From assembly GCF_001544495.1 (NCBI RefSeq), contig NZ_FCNZ02000003.1:186001-250000 (forward strand): DNA of 64,000 nt. Direction: 5' to 3'. The position numbers and the translations under genes are program-made. The DNA comes from Caballeronia telluris (GTDB taxonomy: Bacteria; Pseudomonadota; Gammaproteobacteria; Burkholderiales; Burkholderiaceae). The notes under the pieces were generated by a model. It was not told where the DNA came from. It saw nothing but the letters and a program-made list of their open reading frames with translations, and did no database searches. Each line of letters opens with the position of its first letter. The first letter of the stretch is position 1. Below, in pieces: positions 53,109 through 63,492 of this stretch.

Positions 53109-53939
53109 ATGCCAGAGTTGCCGGAAGTAGAAGTCACGCGCCGCGGAATCGAACCCTATGTGGCGGGAAGGCGGATCGAACACGTCGAGATACGCACGAA
53201 GGCGCTGCGCTGGCCCGTTCCGGCGCATCTCGCGAAGACGCTCGGCCAGCTCAGGATCGACAAAGTGGAGCGGCGCGGGAAGTATCTCCTGTTCGAAACC
53301 GCCGCCGGCTGGCTCATCGTCCATCTCGGCATGACGGGCACGCTGCGCGTGCTGCGCAACGTGCCGCGCCCGCCGGACGCCGCCAAACACGATCACATCG
53401 ATCTGATTTTCGACGACTTCATCCTGCGTTTTCGCGATCCGCGTCGCTTCGGCGCCGTGCTCTGGCATCCGCGCGAAGCCGGCGACGTGCTCGACCATCC
53501 GCTGCTCGCGAGCCTCGGCGTCGAGCCGTTCACGCCCGAATTCTCCGGCGCGCTGCTGTTTCGCAAAACGCGCGGGCGCAAGGTGTCGGTGAAGCAGGCG
53601 CTGCTCGCGGGGAACATCGTCGTGGGCGTGGGGAATATTTATGCGTCGGAGAGCCTTTTTCGCGCGGGCATCCGGCCGACGACCGCTGCCGGGCGCATCT
53701 CGCTCGTGCGCTACGACCTGCTCGCCGACGCCGTGCGCGTGACGCTCGCCGCCGCGATCGAGAAGGGCGGCAGCACGTTGCGCGATTTCGTCGGCAGCGA
53801 CGGCGAGTCGGGCTACTTCCAGCTCGATTATTTCGTCTATGATCGCGCGGGTCTGCCGTGTCACGTCTGCGGCACGCCGATCAAACACATCGCCCAGGGA
53901 CAGCGCTCGACGTACTTCTGTTCGCGCTGCCAACGCTAA
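53109..53939 (+). CDS. mutM: Formamidopyrimidine-DNA glycosylase
   Basis: A 276-residue DNA repair enzyme that removes 8-oxoguanine and formamidopyrimidines. The N-terminal [12 protein letters not shown] supplies catalytic Pro2 and Glu3, [17 protein letters not shown] the helix-two-turn-helix, and [17 protein letters not shown] with YFCSRCQR the C-terminal zinc finger. Directly followed by mutY, its functional partner, after eight bases. Confidence 0.97.
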   Translation: MPELPEVEVTRRGIEPYVAGRRIEHVEIRTKALRWPVPAHLAKTLGQLRIDKVERRGKYLLFETAAGWLIVHLGMTGTLRVLRNVPRPPDAAKHDHIDLIFDDFILRFRDPRRFGAVLWHPREAGDVLDHPLLASLGVEPFTPEFSGALLFRKTRGRKVSVKQALLAGNIVVGVGNIYASESLFRAGIRPTTAAGRISLVRYDLLADAVRVTLAAAIEKGGSTLRDFVGSDGESGYFQLDYFVYDRAGLPCHVCGTPIKHIAQGQRSTYFCSRCQR

Positions 53940-53947
53940 TTGCTCCG

Positions 53948-55012
53948 ATGCTCGCACTCGCCGATTTCTCCACGCGCCTGATCGCGTGGCAACGCGTTCA
54001 CGGCCGCCACGACCTGCCGTGGCAAAACACGCGCGATCCGTACTGGATCTGGCTGTCGGAAATCATGCTCCAGCAGACGCAGGTCTCGACGGTGATTCCG
54101 TACTACGCGCGTTTTCTCGCGCGCTTCCCCGATGTGAACGCGCTCGCCGCCGCGCCGCTCGACGACGTGATGGCGCTCTGGGCCGGCCTCGGCTACTACT
54201 CGCGCGCGCGCAATCTGCATCGGTGCGCGCAGGTGGTGTCGGAGCAATTCGGCGGCGCGTTTCCGCAAACCGTCGACGAACTCGCGGAATTGCCGGGCAT
54301 CGGCCGCTCGACGGCGGCGGCGATCGCGTCGTTCGCGTTCGGCGCGCGGGCGACGATCCTCGACGGCAACGTGAAGCGCGTGCTCGCGCGCGTCTTCGGC
54401 ATCGACGGCTTTCCGGGCGAAAAGCGCGTGGAAAACGCGATGTGGACGCTCGCCGAATCGCTGTTGCCGGACGCCGCGCATCCCGACGACGTCACCGCGT
54501 ACACGCAAGGCCTGATGGACCTCGGCGCGACGCTGTGCGTGCGCGGCAAGCCGGACTGCGCGCGCTGTCCGTTCGCGGCGGATTGCGTGGCGAACGTGAG
54601 CGGACGGCAGCGCGAATTGCCGGCGGCGCGTCCGAAAAAGACGCTGCCGACGAAGAAGACCTGGATGCTGGTGCTGAAGGACGGCGATGCCGTGCTGCTG
54701 GAAAAACGCCCGCCGACGGGCATCTGGGGCGGCCTCTGGAGCCTGCCCGAAGCCGCCGGCGAAGACGCGCTCGCGGACGTCGCGCATGGCTTTGGCGGCA
54801 CGGACGAGCTGCATCGGCTTGCGCCGCTCACGCACACGTTCACGCATTTCAAGCTGGAGATCGAGCCGCGTCTCGCGCAAGTGGGCGGCGGCGCGCGCTT
54901 TCAGGCGGCGAACGGCGAAACCGTCTGGGCGCCGCTTGCCGAGATCGACGCGTTCGGCTTGCCCGCGCCGGTGAGGAAACTGCTCGACGCGCTGCAAGGA
55001 TCGCTGATCTAA
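53948..55012 (+). CDS. mutY: Adenine DNA glycosylase MutY
   Basis: A 354-residue enzyme that excises adenine opposite 8-oxoguanine. HDLPWQNTRDPYWIWLSEIMLQQTQV holds the catalytic Glu, ELPGIGRSTAAAIASFAFG the HhH motif, and CVRGKPDCARCPFAADC the 4Fe-4S loop. A Nudix-like C-terminal domain follows (about 225-350). ATG 53948 gives the standard N-terminus. Its last four bases overlap the convergent Lon-domain gene. Confidence 0.96.
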   Translation: MLALADFSTRLIAWQRVHGRHDLPWQNTRDPYWIWLSEIMLQQTQVSTVIPYYARFLARFPDVNALAAAPLDDVMALWAGLGYYSRARNLHRCAQVVSEQFGGAFPQTVDELAELPGIGRSTAAAIASFAFGARATILDGNVKRVLARVFGIDGFPGEKRVENAMWTLAESLLPDAAHPDDVTAYTQGLMDLGATLCVRGKPDCARCPFAADCVANVSGRQRELPAARPKKTLPTKKTWMLVLKDGDAVLLEKRPPTGIWGGLWSLPEAAGEDALADVAHGFGGTDELHRLAPLTHTFTHFKLEIEPRLAQVGGGARFQAANGETVWAPLAEIDAFGLPAPVRKLLDALQGSLI

Positions 55013-55641
55013 AGCAGCTGATGATGCTGCATGTAGTGATGCACGACGTCGATGCGCGCCGCCGCGTCCTCCAGTTCCATCATTTTCTGCCGCGCGCGCA
55101 TCGGAATCGGCAGGATTTCGGAGAGCCGATTCGAGACCCACGTCGGGTCGTCGAAGAGGAAGGGCTCGGCGAAGGGAAGATTCTGCGGATCGCGTTCCTT
55201 GATCGTCTCGATAATGCGTTCCAGCACTTCCGCGCACGCACCGAACTTCGCGAGCGCCTCGACTCCCTGAAGCGGCGCATCCTCGCCGATCAACTCCGCC
55301 ATGCCGACGATCAGATTGCTCGGCTCGACGCGATGCGCAAGCAGCCGGAACCGCTGCGTGCCGCGCGCCTGAACGAGCAGCAGGCCGAACGTGTCGACAT
55401 CGCATTCGTTGATCTCGGCCAGACAGCCGACGCTTTCCGGCACGGAAGGATCGCCCGGCGACGCGATCTCGTTGCCGCTTTTCAGGAGACACACGCCGAA
55501 CGGCGTCTTCTCGCGCAGACATTCGCGCGCCATATCGAGATAGCGCGCCTCGAAGATCTTGAGCGGCAGGAGGCCGCCCGGAAACAGGACGGTGTGAAGC
55601 GGGAACAGCGGCAAGTCGGCGAGAACGGGATTGGAAGACAT
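55009..55641 (-). CDS. Lon N-terminal-domain (LON substrate-binding) protein
   Basis: A 210-residue protein consisting mainly of the Lon N-terminal domain without ATPase or protease. LADLPLFPLHTVLFPGGLLPLKIFEARYLDM, FGVCLLKSGNEI and a helical C-terminus are typical. Such proteins may bind misfolded clients; function is not proven. ATG 55641 begins the conserved part. It ends inside the mutY stop region. Confidence 0.9.
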   Translation of the reverse strand: MSSNPVLADLPLFPLHTVLFPGGLLPLKIFEARYLDMARECLREKTPFGVCLLKSGNEIASPGDPSVPESVGCLAEINECDVDTFGLLLVQARGTQRFRLLAHRVEPSNLIVGMAELIGEDAPLQGVEALAKFGACAEVLERIIETIKERDPQNLPFAEPFLFDDPTWVSNRLSEILPIPMRARQKMMELEDAAARIDVVHHYMQHHQLL

Positions 55642-55675
55642 CGCGCGCCTCCAGGTTTGATCGCCGCGACGGCGA

Positions 55676-56572
55676 TCAGGTTGGCGTGTGCGCCGCGTTG
55701 CCATCGACCGCGATGGGCGCGTCGCGATGCCGCACGATTACTTTCGCCTTGTCGTTAAAGCGCGCGGCGAGCGCCTGGGCGATGAACACCGAGCGATGCT
55801 GGCCGCCCGTGCAGCCGATAGCGACGGTGAGATAACTGCGGTTGTCGTCGCGAAACTGCGGCAGCCATTTCGCAATGAACGTGCCGACGTCGTCGATCAT
55901 CTGATGCACCATCGGCTGCGCCGACAAATATTCGATGACCGGCTGGTCGAGGCCCGTTAGCGGTCGCAACTCGCGGTCGTAGTACGGGTTCGGCAGCGTG
56001 CGGACGTCGAAGACGAAATCGGCGTCGAGCGGCACGCCGCGCTTGAATCCGAACGATTCGAACATCAGCGTGAGGCCTGCCGATTCCTGCTCGATGAAAC
56101 TCTTCACCCACGCGCGCAGCACGTTCGCGCGCAGATTGCTCGTGTCGATCTGATGCCCGAACTCCGCGAGACCGGAGACGAGTTCGCGCTCGCGCTCGAT
56201 GGCTTCGGCGAGCGACTTCAGCAGGCCGACGTCGGCGTCGTGCGCGGGCGAGCCCGAGAGCGGATGACGGCGGCGGGTTTCGGAAAAGCGTTGAATGAGC
56301 GACTGCGTGCTCGCGTTCAGGAACAGCACGCGCAGATCGTAGGCGACCGAAAGATCGCGGATGATCGCGGGGACATCGTCGAGCGAGACGCTCGAGCGCG
56401 CGTCGATGGCGACGGCGAGATGCGTCTGCCCGACGCTTGCGAGGTAGCGGGCGAGCTCGGGCAGAAAGCGCGGCGGCAGGTTGTCGACGCAATAGTAGCC
56501 GCCGTCTTCCAGAGCGTTCAGCGCGACGGACTTGCCGGAACCGGAAATGCCGGTGATCAGAATGATACGCAT
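55676..56572 (-). CDS. rapZ: RNase adapter RapZ
   Basis: A 298-residue nucleotide-binding protein. The Walker [17 protein letters not shown] and the conserved ATGCTGGxHRSV-like [17 protein letters not shown] identify RapZ. In E. coli it delivers the sRNA GlmZ to RNase E and senses glucosamine-6-P. Whether a GlmZ-type sRNA exists here is unknown. It sits beside hprK and ptsN, the usual rpoN-linked cluster. Confidence 0.95.
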   Translation of the reverse strand: MRIILITGISGSGKSVALNALEDGGYYCVDNLPPRFLPELARYLASVGQTHLAVAIDARSSVSLDDVPAIIRDLSVAYDLRVLFLNASTQSLIQRFSETRRRHPLSGSPAHDADVGLLKSLAEAIERERELVSGLAEFGHQIDTSNLRANVLRAWVKSFIEQESAGLTLMFESFGFKRGVPLDADFVFDVRTLPNPYYDRELRPLTGLDQPVIEYLSAQPMVHQMIDDVGTFIAKWLPQFRDDNRSYLTVAIGCTGGQHRSVFIAQALAARFNDKAKVIVRHRDAPIAVDGNAAHTPT

Positions 56573-56669
56573 GGAGTTCGACTCGTTCGCTTTATCTTAG
56601 CACCTGCGATGGTGCGCGGATTTGTCGCAGGAACCGCGCGCCGCGTGCTTTCGCGGGGCGCTCGCGCGG

Positions 56670-57638
56670 TCAGATCAGTTTGCCCGGAAACTGGCTGTCG
56701 GGGTCCTGCATGGCAAGCCGCTGACGGTCCATGAAGTCGCGAAGCGTGTCGATGCCGCGCAGTTGCAGGATCGTGTTGCGCACCGCCGCTTCGACCAGCA
56801 CGGCGAGATTTCGGCCGGCCGCGACCTGAATCGTGACCTTGCTGATCGGCAGGCCGAGCACGTCGACGGTCTGGCTTTCCAGCGGCAGGCGCTGGAATTC
56901 GCCGTCCGGCCGGCGCACGAGTTGCACGATCAGCTTGAGCTTCATTTTTCGCCGCACCGCGGTTTCACCGAAGATCGTCTTGATGTCGAGCAGGCCCAGG
57001 CCGCGCACTTCGAGCAGATTCTGCAACAGCGGCGGGCAGCGCCCTTCGACGAAATCCGGGCCGAGGCGCACGAAATCGACGGCGTCGTCCGCCACCAGCC
57101 CGTGGCCGCGGCTGATCAGCTCTAGGCCGAGTTCGCTCTTGCCGAGGCCGGAGTCGCCGGTGAGCAGCACGCCCATCCCGAGGATGTCGAGGAACACGCC
57201 GTGCAGCGTCGCGCGCGGCGCAAGAATGCGCGACATATAAAGCCGCAAACTGTCGATGACCGCGGCCGCCGACATGCGCGTGGTGAAAAGCGGCGTCGAG
57301 GAACGGGTGCAGCGCAAAACCAGTTCCGGCGGCGCGCCGACTTCGCCCGCCACCACGAGAAACGGCGGCTCGAGCGCGATCAGCTCGGCCATGTTGCGCG
57401 AGCGGTCTTCGTCGGATTGGCGCTGGTAGTAATTGATCTCGGCGTCGCCGAGCACCTGGATACGATTCGGGTGAATCAGGTTCAAGTGGCCGACGAGATC
57501 GGCGCTCGATGTGGCGTTCGCGACCGTCTCGCTCGAAAAGCCGCGTTCCCAGCCTTCGTGACCCGTCAGCCAGCTGAGTTTCAGCGCGGCCGCGTTGTCG
57601 TCGAAAATGCTCTGGGCGTTGATGCTGGACGTATCCAT
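56670..57638 (-). CDS. hprK: HPr kinase/phosphorylase
   Basis: A 322-residue bifunctional enzyme that phosphorylates and dephosphorylates a serine of HPr. The P-loop is [19 protein letters not shown], and the C-terminal signature [21 protein letters not shown] follows. In Gram-negatives it joins the nitrogen-PTS genes. A possible substrate within the window is Ser220 of the fused PTS protein at 30358, in addition to a stand-alone HPr outside the window. Confidence 0.96.
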   Translation of the reverse strand: MDTSSINAQSIFDDNAAALKLSWLTGHEGWERGFSSETVANATSSADLVGHLNLIHPNRIQVLGDAEINYYQRQSDEDRSRNMAELIALEPPFLVVAGEVGAPPELVLRCTRSSTPLFTTRMSAAAVIDSLRLYMSRILAPRATLHGVFLDILGMGVLLTGDSGLGKSELGLELISRGHGLVADDAVDFVRLGPDFVEGRCPPLLQNLLEVRGLGLLDIKTIFGETAVRRKMKLKLIVQLVRRPDGEFQRLPLESQTVDVLGLPISKVTIQVAAGRNLAVLVEAAVRNTILQLRGIDTLRDFMDRQRLAMQDPDSQFPGKLI

Positions 57639-57803
57639 GAGTCCGGAACTCCGTTGGAAGCCGGGAGCGGGCTTCTGTTCCGGGGCTCGGCACCCGAGCC
57701 CATCGCAGTCCGCTCCATTGAACCGATTGTGCCCCAGAAGCCCGACCCGCGCGAGCCGGCCCGCGGCCGCCCGGTCAGGCCGTGCGTGCCGCCGAAGCTG
57801 GAT

Positions 57804-58259
57804 TTACGGCTGCCACTGCGTGAGCACCTGATACAGCGCTTCACGATTCTCTTCCTTGTTGAGGCGTTCACGCGCTTGCGTGTCGGAGAGTAGTTGTGCG
57901 ATCTCCGACAGAATTTCAAGATGCTGCTGCGTGGCCTGCTCGGGAACGAGCAGGAAAATGAGCAGCGACACCGGCTGGCCGTCCGGCGATTCGAATGCGA
58001 TCGGTTCGGCCAGGCGCACGAAGGCGGCGATCGGCTGCTTCAGACCTTTGATGCGCCCGTGCGGGATCGCGACGCCTTCGCCGAGACCGGTCGAACCGAG
58101 GCGCTCGCGTGCGAAAAGATTGTCGGTGACGGTGCTGCGGGCGACGCCGTTCTGGTTCTCGAAAATCAGCCCGGCTTGCTCGAATACGCGTTTCTTGCTA
58201 GTGACGGTCAGTCCGAGAACGACGTTTTCGAGGGGAAGAAATTTGGCTAAACGATTCAT
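57804..58259 (-). CDS. ptsN: PTS IIA-like nitrogen regulatory protein PtsN
   Basis: A 151-residue EIIA(Ntr) protein. The active histidine is in GEGVAIPHGRIKGLKQPIA; GLIFENQNGVARSTVTDNLFARERLGSTGLG precedes it. It links the PTS(Ntr) phosphorylation state to nitrogen, potassium and envelope control. ATG 58259 begins MNRLAKFLPLENV, the family N-terminus; upstream open frame is disregarded. Located between hprK and hpf, as is usual. Confidence 0.95.
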   Translation of the reverse strand: MNRLAKFLPLENVVLGLTVTSKKRVFEQAGLIFENQNGVARSTVTDNLFARERLGSTGLGEGVAIPHGRIKGLKQPIAAFVRLAEPIAFESPDGQPVSLLIFLLVPEQATQQHLEILSEIAQLLSDTQARERLNKEENREALYQVLTQWQP

Positions 58260-58495
58260 GTTGGCAGGCTGATGCGTGGCCTGAATTCTCCTCATCGTGG
58301 CGACTGATCGAAAGCGCTCACGGCGATGTTTGGAAGGAACAGCGCTCGCTGGCGCGGTCCGATAGTGGAATTCGATAATAACCGGTTCATTATATGACAG
58401 CGCAATCAGTGATGGTGCAGCGCGCCATCGACTTCGGGCACCTTTTGCAACGGTCAATTCGCCCGGAAATCAACGACTTGAACCTGGCGTGCAAC

Positions 58496-58522
58496 AAAAA
58501 AGCCGCCTGGGTTCAGGCGGCT
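58496..58522 (-). terminator. Terminator of hpf
   Basis: AGCCGCCTG and CAGGCGGCT pair around a 4-base loop and are followed on the minus strand by a five- to six-T run. It lies 98 bases after hpf and upstream of ptsN. Confidence 0.9.
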
Positions 58523-58619
58523 CGTGCCAGGTTGCACCCTTCCTTTGCTCAATCACGAAATTCGAATAATCCCTCGAATTGTTGCGCGAAGCATCAGGCG
58601 ACTCGGTCGGCCGGCGAAA

Positions 58620-58979
58620 TCACGGCGACGGGGCTTCGAGTTCCTGCGGTTCCGCACGATACTTTGCGGCCTCGTGCGCGTGGCCTTGAATCTTGTCCTT
58701 GTGCTTGATGACCTGGCGATCCAGCTTGTCCACCATGAGGTCGATCGCCGCGTACATATCAGCGTCACAACTCTCGATGAAAATGTCCTTGCCCTTCAGG
58801 TGCAGGTTGATTTCCACCTTTTGCCGCTTGTCCTTTTCCCTATGATTGTCGACCGAGAGGACCACATTGCCGTCGATCACTTGATCGAAATGACGGAGCA
58901 CCCTGTCGAGTTTGGTGATCACGTACTCGCGCAACGCAGGCGTCAATTCGAGGTGGTGTCCACTGATCTTCAGATTCAT
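58620..58979 (-). CDS. hpf: Ribosome hibernation-promoting factor
   Basis: A 119-residue short-form HPF (YhbH/RaiA fold) that binds the 30S subunit in stationary phase and helps form inactive 100S dimers. [20 protein letters not shown], then [24 protein letters not shown], are typical. It lacks the long-form dimerisation domain. It lies directly downstream of rpoN. Confidence 0.95.
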   Translation of the reverse strand: MNLKISGHHLELTPALREYVITKLDRVLRHFDQVIDGNVVLSVDNHREKDKRQKVEINLHLKGKDIFIESCDADMYAAIDLMVDKLDRQVIKHKDKIQGHAHEAAKYRAEPQELEAPSP

Positions 58980-59164
58980 AGTTGCTCTCCAAGCTAGTGG
59001 CCGTGGATCGCGGCAGCGCGGCTAATACCGGTCGGCCCTGCTGCCCGTTTGCTACGCCGTCCGGGCGTGCGTGAAAAACGGGACGCATCGGCCGGCTCGT
59101 TCGCGCTTACCGCGATGCGGCCGGTAAAGGCCCGCCGCGAAATGCAACGGGCTACAGAGACGTG

Positions 59165-60670
59165 TCACAGAGACTTGCGCAGATTCACCGCGGGGATTTT
59201 CAGAGCTTCGCGATATTTCGCGACAGTGCGCCGCGCGACCACGAATCCCTGTTCCGCCAGCAGTTCGGCGATGCGGCTGTCTGAAAGAGGAGATTTGGGG
59301 TCTTCCGCTCCTATCAGTTGCTTGATGAGGGCCCGGATCGCCGTGGACGATGCCGCGCCTCCTGTGTCGGTCGAAACGTGCGATCCAAAGAAGTACTTAA
59401 ATTCAAGCGTCCCAAATGGGGTGAGCATGTACTTGCCGGTCGTCACACGCGAAACCGTCGACTCGTGTAAACCCAGCGTATCAGCAATTTCCCTCAAAAC
59501 CAAGGGCCGCATGGCAATTTCGCCATGTGCGAAAAAGTTCTTTTGACGTTCAACAATTGCCTGCGCGACACGCAGAATCGTCTCAAACCTCTGCTGAATA
59601 TTCTTGATGAGCCAGCGCGCTTCCTGAAGCTGCTGACGCAGTGATCCGCTGCCCGGATCGCCCCGGTTGTTACGCAGAATGTTCGCGTAGAGATGGTTGA
59701 TTCGCAGGCGCGGAACGATTTCCGGATTCAATTCGGCCGTCCAGCCGCCCGTGGTCTTGCGCACCAGGATGTCGGGCACGACGTAATCCGCTTCGCTCTT
59801 GCCGTACGCCGCGCCCGGAAACGGCTCGAGCGACCGGATGAGCGCGTGCGCGTCGCGCAGGGCGTCGTCGCTGGCCTTGAGTTGCTTGCGCAGACGCGTG
59901 AAGTCGCGCGCGGCAAGCAGTTCGAGATGATGCGTGACGATTTCCAGCGCGAGCGTACGCGTCGCCGACGAATCGAGCCGCAGCAACTGCAGCTTCAGGC
60001 ATTCCGAAGCCGAGCGCCCGCCGACGCCCGGCGGATCGAAGCTTTGCAGCAGCGCGAGCGCGGCGCTGAGTTCGTCGACATCGACTTCGAGTTCGTCGGG
60101 CAAATCCGCCTGCACTTCCTCCAGCGACGACGTCAGATAACCGTCTTCGTCCAGCGACTCGATCAGGAACGTGATCAGCGCGCGGTCGCGCTGGTTCGCC
60201 TGCGTCATGCGCAACTGCGCGGTCAGATGATCGCGCAGCGTGGTGGTGGATTCGTGGATTTGCAGCGGCGGGAGATCGTCGTCGTCGGAACCGGTGTTCG
60301 AGCGGCCGTAGTCTTCCAGATTCCACGAATTCGAATCCGCGCCGAGGCCGTTGTATTCGTCGACGCCCTGCGGCTCGCCGCTTTCCGATCGTTCGGACGT
60401 GGACGTGCTGCTCGTCGAGCCGTTGTTCATCAGCGGCTCAGGCGGCGCGCTCGACGTGTTCGCCGACGTGATTAGCGAGCCGTCGGCCGCGACGCGCAGC
60501 GGACTGGCGATCCAGTCGTCCTCGTTTTCGAGCAGCGGATTCTGCGCGACCGCCATCGCGACCTCTTGTTGCAGTTCGAGCGTCGACAACTGTAACAGCC
60601 GGATGGACTGCTGCAGTTGCGGGGTCAGCGCAAGATGCTGCGATAGGCGGAGTTGGAGGCTGGCTTTCAT
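59165..60670 (-). CDS. rpoN: RNA polymerase sigma-54 factor
   Basis: A 501-residue sigma-54. The Gln/Leu-rich activator-interacting region is at the start ([23 protein letters not shown]). An acidic and Ser-rich linker covers about 60-135. The core-binding part and the HTH ([19 protein letters not shown]) follow, and the RpoN box [12 protein letters not shown] lies near the C-terminus. Normal length. It precedes hpf and ptsN, forming the conserved rpoN locus. Confidence 0.98.
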   Translation of the reverse strand: MKASLQLRLSQHLALTPQLQQSIRLLQLSTLELQQEVAMAVAQNPLLENEDDWIASPLRVAADGSLITSANTSSAPPEPLMNNGSTSSTSTSERSESGEPQGVDEYNGLGADSNSWNLEDYGRSNTGSDDDDLPPLQIHESTTTLRDHLTAQLRMTQANQRDRALITFLIESLDEDGYLTSSLEEVQADLPDELEVDVDELSAALALLQSFDPPGVGGRSASECLKLQLLRLDSSATRTLALEIVTHHLELLAARDFTRLRKQLKASDDALRDAHALIRSLEPFPGAAYGKSEADYVVPDILVRKTTGGWTAELNPEIVPRLRINHLYANILRNNRGDPGSGSLRQQLQEARWLIKNIQQRFETILRVAQAIVERQKNFFAHGEIAMRPLVLREIADTLGLHESTVSRVTTGKYMLTPFGTLEFKYFFGSHVSTDTGGAASSTAIRALIKQLIGAEDPKSPLSDSRIAELLAEQGFVVARRTVAKYREALKIPAVNLRKSL

Positions 60671-60740
60671 GGCAAAGTTTTAATCATTGTAGAGAGTTTG
60701 CCACGCGCGCGAAACCTCGCGGGATTTCGCAAAAACAGCC

Positions 60741-60761
60741 GTGCCGCCTCGCGGGCGGCAC
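60741..60761 (-). terminator. Possible terminator between lptB and rpoN
   Basis: GTGCCGCC and GGCGGCAC pair around a 5-base loop; on the minus strand GGCTGTTTTTG follows, so the U-run begins a few bases late. Partial termination is plausible. Confidence 0.45.
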
Positions 60762-60816
60762 GTAAGATTTGCAACGTCGCGATGCCGCGGTGCAGTAAGC
60801 CGCGGCCGTGCACCGG

Positions 60817-61599
60817 TCACATGCGGAAGTGCTCGCCGAGATACACGCGGCGCACGCTTTCGTTCTCGATGATCTCGCTCGGCGCGCCGGCGGCGAGCAC
60901 GCTGCCGTCGCTGATGATGTAGGCGTGGTCGCAGATGCCGAGCGTTTCGCGCACGTTGTGATCCGTGATGAGCACGCCGATGTTGCGCTGCTTCAGGAAC
61001 TTGACGATCTTCTGGATTTCCAGCACGGCGATCGGATCGACGCCCGCGAACGGCTCGTCGAGCAGGATGAAGGCCGGATTGGTCGCGAGCGCGCGGGCGA
61101 TTTCGACGCGTCGCCGCTCACCGCCGGAGAGCGACAGCGCCGGATTGTCACGCAGATGGGCGATCTGGAGTTCGTCGAGGAGCGCTTCGGCGCGCTGCGT
61201 GATGGCGTCCTTCGTGAGCCGCTTGCCGGCCTCGGTGAATTGCAGTTCGAGCACGGCGCGAATGTTCTGCTCGACGGTCAGCTTGCGGAAAACCGAGGCT
61301 TCCTGCGGCAGATACGACAGCCCGAGTTTCGCGCGCTGGTGAATCGGCAGGAGGCTGATCGAGGTGCCGTCGAGCGCGATTTCGCCCTCGTCGAGCGGCA
61401 CGAGGCCGACGATCATGTAGAACGACGTCGTCTTGCCCGCGCCATTCGGGCCGAGCAGTCCGACGACTTCGCCGCTCTTCACGTCGAGCGACACGTCCTT
61501 CACGACCGTGCGCGAGCCGTAGCGCTTTTTCAGATTGCGGACGGCGAGCGAACTCGATTCACCGGCCGGCTTGCGATGGGGCATGGCGGGCGCGTTCAC
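60817..61599 (-). CDS. lptB: LPS export ABC transporter ATPase LptB
   Basis: A 260-residue cytosolic ATPase that powers LPS extraction by LptFG. Walker A is [14 protein letters not shown], the signature [16 protein letters not shown], Walker [14 protein letters not shown] and the switch His follows in [12 protein letters not shown] 17-residue N-terminal extension precedes the conserved [14 protein letters not shown] 61599 overlaps the lptA stop by four bases. Confidence 0.97.
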   Translation of the reverse strand: MNAPAMPHRKPAGESSSLAVRNLKKRYGSRTVVKDVSLDVKSGEVVGLLGPNGAGKTTSFYMIVGLVPLDEGEIALDGTSISLLPIHQRAKLGLSYLPQEASVFRKLTVEQNIRAVLELQFTEAGKRLTKDAITQRAEALLDELQIAHLRDNPALSLSGGERRRVEIARALATNPAFILLDEPFAGVDPIAVLEIQKIVKFLKQRNIGVLITDHNVRETLGICDHAYIISDGSVLAAGAPSEIIENESVRRVYLGEHFRM

Positions 61600-62285
61600 T
61601 GCTGCGGCGTTCCCTGAATGGTGGTGGAAGGAGCGAGCGTGGCGGGCGAGCCGTTGAGCGGCGCGGCGTTGCCGTTGCGCGGCGAGAGCATCGCGCGCAC
61701 GCGGCCGGTCGGGTTGCCCGGGCCGGCGACGTCGGAGCCCGCCTTCGCGGTGTAGAAGTCCTTCTGGCCGTCGTAGGTGATCACGCTGCCGTGGACTTCG
61801 TCCTGAATTTTCGTCAGGCCGACCAGCCGGCGCACGACCGCACGCGTCGTGAGCGTGGTCAGGTCCTGCTTGCCGTCGTAGTCGATACGCACGGCATTGC
61901 CTTCGATGTATTCGTCGAGACCATCGCGCTTCTGGCGGAAGTACGACAGGTTGTTGCCGGTCGAGGTGCCGGTCGCGTACTGGTAGCCCTGCGGGTCTTG
62001 CGTCACTTCGACACGGTCGGCCTTGATCACGATCGTGCCTTTGGTGGCGACGACGTGCCCGATGAAGATGTTCTTCTGTTTCAGGTCGTCGTAGGACATG
62101 TTGTCCGCTTCGATGTTGAGCGGCTTGTCGCGGTCGGCGCGTTCCGCGTGGGCTGCCGGGGCAAAGCCCGCGATCGGCAGCGCGACGAGTGCGGCCGCGA
62201 GCCCGAGCTGCGCGGCGCGGCGCGCGCGACGCGAAAGCGCCTCGCGCGGACAGCCGGAATCGGGACGAGGGAACGTTTCGTTCAT
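61596..62285 (-). CDS. lptA: LPS periplasmic bridge protein LptA
   Basis: A 229-residue periplasmic OstA-domain protein that forms the beta-jellyroll bridge carrying LPS across the periplasm. A signal peptide (to about residue 47, AHA) is preceded by a long basic stretch. The core shows [42 protein letters not shown]. The C-terminus is a Pro/Ala/Thr-rich tail. It is coupled to lptB by an ATGA overlap. Confidence 0.94.
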   Translation of the reverse strand: MNETFPRPDSGCPREALSRRARRAAQLGLAAALVALPIAGFAPAAHAERADRDKPLNIEADNMSYDDLKQKNIFIGHVVATKGTIVIKADRVEVTQDPQGYQYATGTSTGNNLSYFRQKRDGLDEYIEGNAVRIDYDGKQDLTTLTTRAVVRRLVGLTKIQDEVHGSVITYDGQKDFYTAKAGSDVAGPGNPTGRVRAMLSPRNGNAAPLNGSPATLAPSTTIQGTPQQ

Positions 62286-62315
62286 GCAGTCACACTTGGG
62301 ATGGGATTGCCGGGA

Positions 62316-62918
62316 TTACTTGGAGGAGCCGCCGTTGATATCGGACGAGGCGATCATGCCGCGCACGTTACCAAAGAGCTTCATTTCCCGGGTCACGTTG
62401 TTGTAGTTCATGCCGTTGGCCGTCATCACGGACGGACCGCGCTGAAGTTTAACCGGCTTTTTCGTTTCGATGACATCGTCATTGACGAAGATACGGAAAT
62501 GCTGGGAATCGGCCTGCATCTGCGGATCGCCGTAGCCGGCCACGCGCAGGATGCGCGCGTTGTCGTAGAGATCGACGATCGAGACGTCGCCGTTCACCGT
62601 GCCGCGCTCGGCCGTCGCGGTCACTTGCGGCTTCTCCGGCTGGAACATGCGCAACGCGGGCAGCGTGAGATCGCTGTTCTCGTCGTCCTCGTAATGCACC
62701 ATCGACTTCGCGGTGAGGCGATATTGCGTCGTGCCGGTCGTGTCGAGTTCGGAGACGGAGAAGTTGTCGGCGAAATAGTCCGCAGTGTGGCGCTTCGGCT
62801 GCTCGGGCGCCGGACCCGACTGCGGCAGCGTCGCCTGCAAGAGCCAGTACGTGATGCCCGCGAGCGCGGCCACCGCGACGAGCGGAAGGAGCGAAGTGAG
62901 TCGGCCTGGGCGCTGCAT
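62316..62918 (-). CDS. lptC: LPS export protein LptC
   Basis: A 200-residue bitopic inner-membrane protein with one N-terminal helix (about 7-28) and a periplasmic jellyroll domain that hands LPS to LptA. TADYFADNFSVSELDTTGTTQYRLTAKSMVHYEDD is the recognisable family part. It lies 30 bases upstream of lptA and four bases after kdsC in the operon. Confidence 0.92.
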   Translation of the reverse strand: MQRPGRLTSLLPLVAVAALAGITYWLLQATLPQSGPAPEQPKRHTADYFADNFSVSELDTTGTTQYRLTAKSMVHYEDDENSDLTLPALRMFQPEKPQVTATAERGTVNGDVSIVDLYDNARILRVAGYGDPQMQADSQHFRIFVNDDVIETKKPVKLQRGPSVMTANGMNYNNVTREMKLFGNVRGMIASSDINGGSSK

Positions 62919-62922
62919 CGCG

Positions 62923-63492
62923 TCAGGCTCCCATCGCGTCGGCGAGCAGTTCGTCGTAACGATGCTGCGCGCGCGCGATCGCGTCGCACACTTCGCGCAC
63001 CGCGCCGTGGCCGCCGCGCGCTTCGGCGACCCAGTGCACGCGCTGGATCACTTCCGGATGCGCGTTGGCCGGCGCAGCCGCGAAGCCGCACAAGCGCATG
63101 ACCGCGAGATCGGGCCAGTCGTCGCCCATGTAGCCGCATTCGGACGCGGCGATGCCGGTCTTTTGCAGCAGCTCGGCGAGCGCGACGGTCTTGTCGTCGA
63201 CGCCCTGATAGAGATGCGTGATCGAGAGTTCGCGCACCCGCGCCGCGACGATGCCCGACTGGCGTCCGGTGATGATCGCCGTCTGCACGCCGATTCTTTC
63301 CAGCATCTTCACGCCGTAGCCGTCGAGCGAATTGAACGACTTCATCGCGTCGCCGTCGGCGTTGAAGAAGAGGCTGCCGTCGGTGAAAACGCCGTCGACG
63401 TCGAAAATCATCAGCTTGATGCGGCTCGCGCGCTCGGCCGCCGTGCCCGTGGCGGGCGGCGCTGCGCTGGCGGCGGAAGGCTTCTGCGCCAT
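62923..63492 (-). CDS. kdsC: 3-deoxy-D-manno-octulosonate 8-phosphate phosphatase
   Basis: A HAD-family phosphatase of 189 residues giving free KDO for LPS. The nucleophile loop is IFDVDGVFTDGSLFF and the acid motif MGDDWPDLAVM. An Ala/Pro-rich extension (about 1-25) precedes the core. ATG 63492 overlaps the kdsD stop (ATGA); an adjacent TTG at 63495 is less likely. Confidence 0.95.
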   Translation of the reverse strand: MAQKPSAASAAPPATGTAAERASRIKLMIFDVDGVFTDGSLFFNADGDAMKSFNSLDGYGVKMLERIGVQTAIITGRQSGIVAARVRELSITHLYQGVDDKTVALAELLQKTGIAASECGYMGDDWPDLAVMRLCGFAAAPANAHPEVIQRVHWVAEARGGHGAVREVCDAIARAQHRYDELLADAMGA